IMG/VR virus record: IMGVR_UViG_3300025120_000701
Location: 1-20,987 of that record
Strand: one strand, 5' to 3'
From: a virus
DNA length: 20,987 nucleotides
Positions 1-6,504 of this stretch are shown piece by piece. Under the pieces are notes generated by a model. The model worked only from the letters and a program-made list of their open reading frames with translations. It was not told where the DNA came from and did not search any database. Each line of letters opens with the position of its first letter. Position 1 is the first letter of the stretch. The position numbers were made by a program, and so were the translations under genes.

Positions 1-376
1 CAAATTCATAAAACCTAACTCCTTTGTCTTCTTCTCCTCTTACTATTACTGGAGCAAAAACTCTAAGTTTTGGGTATAATTTTTTAGCTAATTCCATATT
101 TTCACTGTCACCTGATTTTCTTAATTGAGTTGCAAATTCCATAATTGGATCTGACTCATCAAAGTTAGTTAAGGCAATCATTCTTGGTTTACCAATACCA
201 AAGTAAAAATATAATTCCGAAAATGGAAAGTCTTTATTGTGTGCGTAAGGTACTATTCTTATCACTGATTTTTCACCTACTGGTGGTCTCCAAAAATTGT
301 TTTTGAAGTCACTAGAGCCACCGCCCCCTTTGTTGTTTAATTTGTTTAAACGATTCTTGATTTCATCTAAATTCAT
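1..376 (-). CDS. 32: gp32-like single-stranded DNA-binding protein (C-terminus cut by window edge)
   Basis: The first 125 codons are visible; the frame is still open at the left edge, so this is a 3'-partial gene. The translation begins MNLDEIKNRLNKLNNKGGGG, a short basic N-terminus like the cooperativity segment of T4 gp32. It continues with FWRPPVGEKSVIRIVPY, then DPIMEFATQLRKSGD, then KLYPKLRVFAPVIVRGEED and GVRFYEFG. This order matches the OB-fold core of gp32 proteins of marine T4-like phages. The family coats ssDNA during replication, recombination and repair and contacts the replisome. No cysteines occur in the visible part, so the zinc site of T4 gp32 is probably absent. The start is the first ATG after an A10 run, with no Shine-Dalgarno sequence. 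It lies downstream of the polymerase and a 130-aa gene, behind a structured leader. Confidence 0.85.
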   Translation of the reverse strand, partial: MNLDEIKNRLNKLNNKGGGGSSDFKNNFWRPPVGEKSVIRIVPYAHNKDFPFSELYFYFGIGKPRMIALTNFDESDPIMEFATQLRKSGDSENMELAKKLYPKLRVFAPVIVRGEEDKGVRFYEF

Positions 377-461
377 ACGATTTTTTTTTTAAAATTTATA
401 TAATGTATCTTATTACTTCGTGTAATGTACGAAGCATGTTTGGCTAAACCAAATTTTTCTA
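377..461 (-). promoter_or_regulatory. Structured leader of the gp32-like gene, possible translational operator
   Basis: Two inverted repeats lie between the stop of the 130-aa gene and the ssDNA-binding protein start. In transcript order they are TTTGG-TTTAG-CCAAA (453-439) and CTTCGT-ACATTAC-ACGAAG (434-416). The second ends 40 bases before the ATG. The remaining 39 bases are almost pure A/T and include a run of ten A's. Neither hairpin is followed by a T tract, so they are unlikely to be terminators. T4 gene 32 mRNA is autoregulated by a folded element located about 40 bases upstream of the start, followed by an unstructured A/U-rich stretch where gp32 binds. The layout here is the same, but function is inferred. 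A 13-codon ATG frame (437-396, MLRTLHEVIRYII) also runs through the second hairpin. Confidence 0.45.
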
Positions 462-854
462 CTAAAGTTTTATGATTTCTTTTATTTTCGTGTCTATACG
501 ATTAAAACCCTCTGTTTGTATGAGTAATATACAATTTTTATAATTATTCCATTCTATAGGAAATCTTTTATCTAAAACTCCGTTATTTAAACTTTTAATT
601 AATTCATTAAGCGCATTAATAGTGTATAAAGTATTAGTTTGTTTTTTTCTGTGTACTAATATTGTATTATCTATTATACCATTAGTTGTTGAATTACTCA
701 TATCAACATTATATGTAAGCATGATTTTTTCACCATCCAAACTTTCTAACACAAAAATTTTATTAAAGAGAATTACATAAGATGATTTTATCTTATCAGT
801 AACTTCTTCAACATCATTATTATTAGTAAATGTACAATATAATCTGTTGTTCAT
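462..854 (-). CDS. Protein of unknown function between the polymerase and the ssDNA-binding protein
   Basis: A 130-aa protein with no signal peptide or membrane segment. It starts MNNRLYCTFTNNNDVEEV, and its middle reads like a compact alpha/beta fold, with strands such as SYVILFNKIFVLES and NTILVHRKKQTNTLYTIN followed by a helix ALNELIKSLNNGVLD. I do not recognise a catalytic motif and assign no function. It sits 33 bases after the polymerase stop and 85 bases before the gp32-like start, so co-transcription with the replication genes is likely. The start is the only reasonable ATG. It is preceded by an imperfect CGGAA/TTCCG inverted repeat and an AT-rich TATATTTATA motif, with no Shine-Dalgarno sequence. 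A role in DNA metabolism is possible from position only. Confidence 0.75.
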   Translation of the reverse strand: MNNRLYCTFTNNNDVEEVTDKIKSSYVILFNKIFVLESLDGEKIMLTYNVDMSNSTTNGIIDNTILVHRKKQTNTLYTINALNELIKSLNNGVLDKRFPIEWNNYKNCILLIQTEGFNRIDTKIKEIIKL

Positions 855-875
855 AAATAACCGGAATTTTCCGAT

Positions 876-883
876 TATAAATA
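876..883 (-). promoter_or_regulatory. AT-rich promoter-like motif (TATATTTATAAT) before the 130-aa gene
   Basis: In gene direction the gap between the polymerase and the 130-aa gene contains TATATTTATAATCGG, 22 bases before the ATG. The first seven bases fit the Bacteroidota -7 consensus TAnnTTTG except its last G. The opposite strand reads TATAAATA, the T4 late promoter core, but pointing away from the genes. The same string recurs before the tail tube gene and, with one change, before the sheath gene. I see no convincing -33 element here. Confidence 0.25.
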
Positions 884-887
884 TAAA

Positions 888-2171
888 CTAACTTAGGTCA
901 CCATAATGTTTACCAATCTTAATTTTGATTGGGAATTTTTCACTAAGTATGTTTTCTAAATCTAAAAGTGTTTGTTTACCATCCTGCTTTGACACATCAA
1001 ATATAAATGCATCATATATGTAAAGAACTAATCTTGTTTGTTTTGTTTTTAAATAATCTTGTATAACCTGTATCTTACGAATGTTGGTTTCTGTTTCTGT
1101 AGCTTGAATGTAATAGTTAAATAATTTTTGAGCATGTATTTTAGGATGATCGTCTTTTTTTATACGATAGGATCCTACATCTATATATCCATTTTTATTA
1201 AATTCATCCCAAATAATGTCTATAAATTGTTGTGTTTTAGAAAAGAAAGGGTGATGTAAGTTCGCCTTATCTATACCTCCATATATTTGTTTAAATGTAA
1301 GCGTTTTACTTTCCTTATATTGTTGTGGAGTTATTTTCTTAGATTTAAAGTAAATTTCCGCAAGTGTGTTGTGTACGTTGCCTTCAAATTGATAGTCGAC
1401 TATATCGCCTATTAGACGGGGATGATAACCATCATAATCCATTTCTACAAAAAAGTCATTGTCAGGTTCAAAACTGTCTCTTTCGCCATTGTCGTGTTTT
1501 AGACCCACAAAATTTATTCCATTAAAGTTATTTACAGGACGACCCGTTGTAGTATATGGATTATACCATCCGTATATATGATTTTCTTTTACAGAGAATT
1601 TTTTATTCTTTAATGTAAAGTAATCGTCAAACTTGCTATTAAATTTTAATGCATTTTTTTCTAACTTATGTAAGACAGGTAATAATATTTTATTATAATA
1701 CTCATTAGTTTCCCCACGATACTCTTGGAATATATCGTGTGACTTTTGTTTACAGCGCTCTAGGTGTTTTCCCACAGGTATCATTTTATTCACTTTAGTT
1801 TGCGGGAATTTACGGTAATACCATTGGTGTGTATTAGTTGTATGTTGGTTTAAGGAAGGTATTGTATGTTGTATATCCGTATAAGATAGTTGTGGGGCCG
1901 CATGTAAGCTGCTCTTCTTATCTAAAACACAAAAATCATATCTTTTTAATAAACTAAATATAAGATCTCTGTCTTGATTTATACATTCTAAATGGCTTAA
2001 GGGTATAATAAAATCTTCACCATCAACGTCAAGATATACTGCTATTATTTCTGCTAATTGAGGGTGTGTGTTGTCATTGCCTTGAATAAATTCAAGATAA
2101 CGTGATAGACTAGAAGATAATTTTAATTCTAGTTTGTCTAATTGATTTTTTGTTTCGATAAGATAAAACAT
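888..2171 (-). CDS. Short family A DNA polymerase (polymerase domain, exonuclease apparently inactive)
   Basis: A 427-aa protein carrying the family A polymerase signatures in order: a TTTGRP segment with NFNGINF (207-221); motif A MDYDGYHPR with Asp245; motif B KTLTFKQIYG with Lys289, Phe293 and Tyr297 matching Taq Lys663, Phe667 and Tyr671; an NYYIQATETE segment (352-361) matching the NxxxQGTAAD helix; and motif C IYDAF with Asp387. Both catalytic aspartates are present, but motif C is YDA instead of HDE. Residues 1-85 resemble a shrunken 3'-5' exonuclease domain (compare DVDGEDFIIPLSH with the PGVAAYIPVAH stretch of Pol I); where Pol I has DTE this protein appears to read FIQ, so proofreading is probably lost. 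At under half the Pol I length it lacks a 5' nuclease. An in-frame TAA two codons upstream fixes the start. It follows the baseplate genes by 26 bases. Confidence 0.82.
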   Translation of the reverse strand: MFYLIETKNQLDKLELKLSSSLSRYLEFIQGNDNTHPQLAEIIAVYLDVDGEDFIIPLSHLECINQDRDLIFSLLKRYDFCVLDKKSSLHAAPQLSYTDIQHTIPSLNQHTTNTHQWYYRKFPQTKVNKMIPVGKHLERCKQKSHDIFQEYRGETNEYYNKILLPVLHKLEKNALKFNSKFDDYFTLKNKKFSVKENHIYGWYNPYTTTGRPVNNFNGINFVGLKHDNGERDSFEPDNDFFVEMDYDGYHPRLIGDIVDYQFEGNVHNTLAEIYFKSKKITPQQYKESKTLTFKQIYGGIDKANLHHPFFSKTQQFIDIIWDEFNKNGYIDVGSYRIKKDDHPKIHAQKLFNYYIQATETETNIRKIQVIQDYLKTKQTRLVLYIYDAFIFDVSKQDGKQTLLDLENILSEKFPIKIKIGKHYGDLS

Positions 2172-2197
2172 ACCTTACCAGTGTAATAAAATTTTAT

Positions 2198-3091
2198 CTA
2201 ATAACCACCTCTTCCTGATGAAGTTGAACCTCCTGATGAAGTTGAACCTCCTGATGTATATGATGTTCTACTTCCACCCCCACTATTTCCCCTTGTTGGC
2301 CTTATTTGAGTTGCATTTGGGTTAGCTAAAGGTGTATAATTTGATTTAGGAGTAGATTTAAGTTGGTCTAAGGTAAATAATTTTTTATGTAGTTTAGTTG
2401 AATGAAAAGGTCCTTCCATAAATCCTTTTTTAGGGTGTTGGTGAAAGTAACCTTCATAAGGTATAATTTTAGTTCCTTCTTTTATAGATAGTTTTTCCAT
2501 AAAATTTCTAGTGTGTAAAGGTTCATATTCATTTAAAATATTAAAAAATACGTTTAAAAAAGGATATATATTTAATAACAATTTTACGTTAATATCATTA
2601 ATTTTTATTACAGAGTTTTTAGGTGTTTCTAATAATATCCAATTTATTTCTCCTATAATATATAAATTATAATCATAATTATCTGTTTTTGAATTTAAAC
2701 TATCATATGTTTTTTTATTTATTTCAAAGTAATTATATTTATCATTTACTCTTTTACAAAAATATCTTGTAAAATATCCTCGTTCATAATCTTTATTTGT
2801 TGGTTGGGGTTTATTAATAGGGATGGGTGTTTTCTTAGATAATTCATTGTATACAGGTCTATTTATTTTTCTATAAGTTGAATTATTATTACTTTTACCA
2901 AAAGAACTACCAACAGGTTTTCTTTTTAATAATTTTTCTCCTGGTTTTTGGGGATTGTTACCCGCAAAAAAGGTACCATCACTAAGTTCCATGTAAGATC
3001 CATTATATGAACGTAATGTTGAGGCTATTACAAATTCATTTTGTGCTGTTTGTAATATGCTTACTTTTGATTTTGGTATATATCTTGCCAT
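2198..3091 (-). CDS. Putative baseplate/tail-associated protein with Gly/Ser-rich tail
   Basis: A 297-aa protein beginning MARYIPKSKVSILQTAQNEF, followed by SYNGSYMELSDGTFFAGNNP. I recall this kind of N-terminal module from structural proteins of marine and Bacteroidota phages, though I cannot name a family. The middle (about 95-245) is rich in aromatic and charged residues and contains YEGYFHQHPKKGF. The last 30 residues are a Gly/Ser/Thr tail with a tandem GGSTSS unit, likely flexible. Only one base separates its ATG from the stop of the 1031-aa hub-like gene (TAATATG), so the two are translationally coupled. It is probably a virion component of the baseplate. No enzymatic motif is seen. 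It is the last structural gene before the replication genes. Confidence 0.6.
   Translation of the reverse strand: MARYIPKSKVSILQTAQNEFVIASTLRSYNGSYMELSDGTFFAGNNPQKPGEKLLKRKPVGSSFGKSNNNSTYRKINRPVYNELSKKTPIPINKPQPTNKDYERGYFTRYFCKRVNDKYNYFEINKKTYDSLNSKTDNYDYNLYIIGEINWILLETPKNSVIKINDINVKLLLNIYPFLNVFFNILNEYEPLHTRNFMEKLSIKEGTKIIPYEGYFHQHPKKGFMEGPFHSTKLHKKLFTLDQLKSTPKSNYTPLANPNATQIRPTRGNSGGGSRTSYTSGGSTSSGGSTSSGRGGY
2214..2256. repeat. 18-base tandem repeat encoding GGSTSS units
   Basis: Two perfect copies of an 18-base unit, beginning CCTGATGAAGTTGAACCT, lie at 2214-2231 and 2232-2249, with a partial third copy at 2250-2256. They encode the repeated SGGSTS segment in the C-terminal tail of the 297-aa protein. 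The period is a multiple of three, so gain or loss of units would keep the frame. Confidence 0.85.
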
Positions 3092-3092
3092 A

Positions 3093-6000
3093 TTATACTA
3101 AATTAGGGAAAGTTTTTGATAAATAAGTCATCCATGATTCATAAGAAGAAAAAGCTGAACCCATATTTGCGTTCCTTAAAGATGGAAAATCTTGCATACT
3201 AAAATTATATTGGAAAACAGAACTATACTGTTGTCTTAATTTATCAACATTGGAATTAATAATATTAACATTTGATGTATTACCCTTAAAAAATTCTTCT
3301 TGTAAAGCACCATTTTGTGCACTTCCAGCCGCTTGTAGTAAATAAGCATATTCATATGGGGTGTTACCATTTACTCTTCTTTTAGTTGTTTCTAATCCAC
3401 CATTGTCTATTTGTTCTTGTGTTAATCCTGTATTTCCTACTTTTGGTTCTATAGATACATCTTCTAATACACAAGCTTGAATGTCTTCATTCCATACTTG
3501 ACCTGGGGGACATTGGGGTGTTTTGGGTAAAACTTCATCTTCAACTTGAGGACCATTATCTATTATTTCGTCTTCTAAAATTACAGGTGGGGTTGTTTCT
3601 CCTGATCCAGCTTTATCACCACCAGCACCACCCCCACCATCTCCTTCATATTTGTTATTAAGTTTTTCTCTTTCTTCTTTTCCTAAATCTAATAACATTA
3701 GTTGTCCTGATAATTCAGTTGTCCAATCTTGCCCAGATGTTATTTTTTGTGATTCACCCATTACTACAAAAGCTACATCATCTGCTTGGTATCCTTTTGG
3801 TAATTTTTCTTTTTCTACTTTAAAAACATTTCCTATAATTGCGCCACTTATACCATCCATAGAAACATTAAATTTTAGGGGAATTACAGCTGATTTTCTT
3901 GAAGGAATTATAGGACGTCTTTTCCCTGTTTTTGGATTTCTCTGTAGTAAAGAAGTTATTTGTTTTTGAATACCAGATGCTAAACCAGTAGCTTCTGAAA
4001 ATGTTTTATCATCTACTGTGTCTTTTGAATTATCATCAAATTCCCCTAATGCTAATTCTGCTTGATAAACTGCTAGATCTACTATATTTTCTTTATATTT
4101 TTCTAAATCTTTTTTATATGCATTTATTATTTCTTCACTATTATCTTTTTTTGCTTTTGTTGAAATTATATTTGTATTTGAAGTAAATCTACTTTTTATA
4201 CCTTTTGAAAAATTTGCAAATGTAACTTGATCTAAATCACTAACACTAGTCGGAGCCTGAGCTGCTATTCCTATTGTTGCACTTAAAGCACTTGGAATTG
4301 TAGTGTTAAAGTTAAAATCTCTAACTATTGATTTATTACTCTGTATTTTAAATTCAAATAGATCTTCTGGTTTAATGTTAGGGGGGTTTACTTGTAAATC
4401 TATTATTCTTGCTTTATTAGGACTTTCTAATTCTGTTTGGAGAATAAAATTATGATTTCCTACACATGCTTTATTAACATCTTGCCATATTTTTTTAAGA
4501 TAATCAAAAAAGTTAAAATTTTCTTTAGGCTCATCATTACTATAAGCCATTTGGTTATATACTTTACTTAAATGTTCTACACCTAACATTATATGTCCAA
4601 TTTCATTTTTAATTCCAGATTCTGTTTCACTAACTTGACTAGGAAGTAAACATATAGAAGGATCAAAACTATTATTTAAAATAGATTCTACATTTATTAT
4701 AGTTTCTAATTTTGTTTTAAAAGCATCTTTAGATATGTTTCTAATTTTTCCGCCATTATTGTCAACTTTACTGTATAATTCTCCTGGGAATTCATAAGGA
4801 ACAGATTGTATATATTCTTCTTTACCTTTATTAGTTTTTTGGGTATAAACTAATTGACATAGTGGATCATCTATTTTACTAGGATTAGGAAGGGGAAATA
4901 CAACTCTATTAATTAAGTCACATAAATGATCCCATCTTATATAAGTTCTATCAGTTTTATTTGTTTTTGTAAGTATATTAAAAAATAATTTTCGAGTTCC
5001 TAACACATCTCCTTTAAATATAAAATACTTATCAACTTTATTAAAATAATCTCTTAATAAATCTGAGGATTTTATGTAATTAGATGATTGTCTTAGAGAT
5101 GCTACCTGACTATTTCCTGGCTTATTTGATTCATTTAATTCTTTTAATTTTTCTAATGCGTCTACTCCTTCAGAATTTACTAAAAATTCATTTGCTAGGG
5201 GATTTTGTTGTAAATAGTAAAGAGCGTTAGACCCATTACTAGTATTTAGTTGATCTTTTACTTCAGATATTTCAATTATTCCCTCTAGTAAAAATTGCAT
5301 ATTATCTATTTGGATTTTTTTATCTTCTTCTTTTTTAGAATAACCATCATTTCTAGATTTTAAACTTTCTAAAACTTCTCCTGCGGCTATGATTTCAGTA
5401 GTGCAATCATAACCCCCATCTGGTCTTGATTTAAATTCAAAATTTTTACAAAAACCTACAAATCCATCATAATTACCATTACTTTCCTCTTTATTTTTTA
5501 TTATAGATGTATTAAAATCATTAGTAGTTTTATTAGGATCAAACCAATCGTCTCCTATACCATAGAGTTCATTATCTATTTTTCCTTTATTATTAATAAA
5601 AGGTGACCACTGCCATTCTAATAAGATAGGAAAACCTGGTCTCATATATAATAATTCTAAAACTTCTAATTGACGTCTGTTATGGCAAACAAAATTTACT
5701 TTTGCTTCACGAAGTGAACCATAGGCTGTTTTTGTTCTAATGTCAGCATCTATAATACCTGGCATTGGTACTATACCAAAACCATCTGTTGCGTTTGAAC
5801 GGATAGATTTATCACCATATGCTCCATTATTTTTTGCAAAACCTGATCTTGGTTTTTTATTTTCATCTAATACACCACCTTCTAAAATGTAAGCTTTTGC
5901 TAACTTATCACCTTCACCGTCTTCTCCTTCTTCTAAAAATTCTCTACTTGTAACATCTACACCTGAAGTCATTCTAATAACACATTGTTTATGTACTGTG

Positions 6001-6188
6001 TTTGTATAAAAAGCACCAGCTGCTATGTTTACATTAGTGGATTCACCATTTTCACCTTCTATTTTTGTTCTAGGATTACCAAATCTATGTCTAAATTTAG
6101 TGGGATCATTTCCTTGTTCTATAATAGCTTCTCTCATTCGAAGCTGCCTAAAAACAAAATCTTTAAAGGTTTCTTTGAATATAGACAT
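3093..6188 (-). CDS. Large baseplate hub-like structural protein
   Basis: A 1031-aa protein directly downstream of a LysM-like baseplate protein, the usual place of the hub/spike protein in contractile tails. The N-terminal third contains YGSLREAKVNFVCHNRRQLE, RPGFPILLEWQWSPF and GFCKNFEFKSRPDGGYDCTT, reading like a beta-rich hub domain. At about 775-850 a second module reads LKFNVSMDGISGAIIGNVFK, then LPKGY, then a WTTELSGQLMLL strand. A linker of about 850-890 is Gly- and acid-rich. It is followed by a small two-cysteine motif CPPGQVWNEDIQACV (893-907) and a C-terminal region of about 125 residues that I do not recognise. No lysozyme or peptidase motif was seen. The start is the ATG four bases after the previous stop. 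Hub assignment rests on order and architecture. Confidence 0.65.
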   Translation of the reverse strand: MSIFKETFKDFVFRQLRMREAIIEQGNDPTKFRHRFGNPRTKIEGENGESTNVNIAAGAFYTNTVHKQCVIRMTSGVDVTSREFLEEGEDGEGDKLAKAYILEGGVLDENKKPRSGFAKNNGAYGDKSIRSNATDGFGIVPMPGIIDADIRTKTAYGSLREAKVNFVCHNRRQLEVLELLYMRPGFPILLEWQWSPFINNKGKIDNELYGIGDDWFDPNKTTNDFNTSIIKNKEESNGNYDGFVGFCKNFEFKSRPDGGYDCTTEIIAAGEVLESLKSRNDGYSKKEEDKKIQIDNMQFLLEGIIEISEVKDQLNTSNGSNALYYLQQNPLANEFLVNSEGVDALEKLKELNESNKPGNSQVASLRQSSNYIKSSDLLRDYFNKVDKYFIFKGDVLGTRKLFFNILTKTNKTDRTYIRWDHLCDLINRVVFPLPNPSKIDDPLCQLVYTQKTNKGKEEYIQSVPYEFPGELYSKVDNNGGKIRNISKDAFKTKLETIINVESILNNSFDPSICLLPSQVSETESGIKNEIGHIMLGVEHLSKVYNQMAYSNDEPKENFNFFDYLKKIWQDVNKACVGNHNFILQTELESPNKARIIDLQVNPPNIKPEDLFEFKIQSNKSIVRDFNFNTTIPSALSATIGIAAQAPTSVSDLDQVTFANFSKGIKSRFTSNTNIISTKAKKDNSEEIINAYKKDLEKYKENIVDLAVYQAELALGEFDDNSKDTVDDKTFSEATGLASGIQKQITSLLQRNPKTGKRRPIIPSRKSAVIPLKFNVSMDGISGAIIGNVFKVEKEKLPKGYQADDVAFVVMGESQKITSGQDWTTELSGQLMLLDLGKEEREKLNNKYEGDGGGGAGGDKAGSGETTPPVILEDEIIDNGPQVEDEVLPKTPQCPPGQVWNEDIQACVLEDVSIEPKVGNTGLTQEQIDNGGLETTKRRVNGNTPYEYAYLLQAAGSAQNGALQEEFFKGNTSNVNIINSNVDKLRQQYSSVFQYNFSMQDFPSLRNANMGSAFSSYESWMTYLSKTFPNLV

Positions 6189-6191
6189 AAC

Positions 6192-6503
6192 TTATTTATT
6201 TATTTGTTCAAATGATCTTAATATATTAGTAATTCTATTTGGATCAGGAATTCTAATTTGTAAACCAGATTTTAAATTGAAACTATCTCTTCTAATAACA
6301 TCTGGATTTGCGGTAGCAATAACCCACCATAAATCCACATTTTTATAAAATTGATCTGCTATTAAATCTAATCTGTCTCCAATTAATGTAGTAGCATATA
6401 TATCATCTACAGATAAGGGGATATTAGGGTATTTTATATATTTATGTACTATTTTTCCATTAGCCCCCTTTTGTTTTTGTATAAATCTTAATCTACTTGA
6501 CAT
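6192..6503 (-). CDS. LysM-like baseplate protein (gp53/gpX-like)
   Basis: A 103-aa protein with a LysM-like segment at about 37-88: ATTLIGDRLDLIADQFYKNV, then LWWVIATANPD, then LKSGLQIRIPDP. This matches the small LysM-containing baseplate proteins of contractile tails (T4 gp53, P2 gpX and Afp7-type proteins), which bind between the central hub and the wedges or tube initiator. Here the fold most likely mediates protein contacts rather than peptidoglycan binding, because no signal peptide or other domain is attached. It starts one base after the stop of the 644-aa baseplate gene (TAATATG) and ends three bases before the hub-like gene, so all three are translationally coupled. Confidence 0.78.
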   Translation of the reverse strand: MSSRLRFIQKQKGANGKIVHKYIKYPNIPLSVDDIYATTLIGDRLDLIADQFYKNVDLWWVIATANPDVIRRDSFNLKSGLQIRIPDPNRITNILRSFEQINK

Positions 6504-6504
6504 A

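Noticed and set aside
416-453. The two hairpins after the 130-aa gene as transcription terminators.
   Set aside because: Neither is followed by a T tract on the coding strand; the downstream sequence is A-rich. A leader-structure reading fits better.
861-873. CGGAA/TTCCG inverted repeat before the 130-aa gene as a terminator or operator.
   Set aside because: The spacer is only two bases, too short for a stable hairpin, and there is no T run. It could be a protein-binding half-site pair but nothing else supports that.
2172-2182. AAGG before the polymerase ATG as a Shine-Dalgarno site.
   Set aside because: It lies only one base from the ATG, too close for pairing with the 16S tail.
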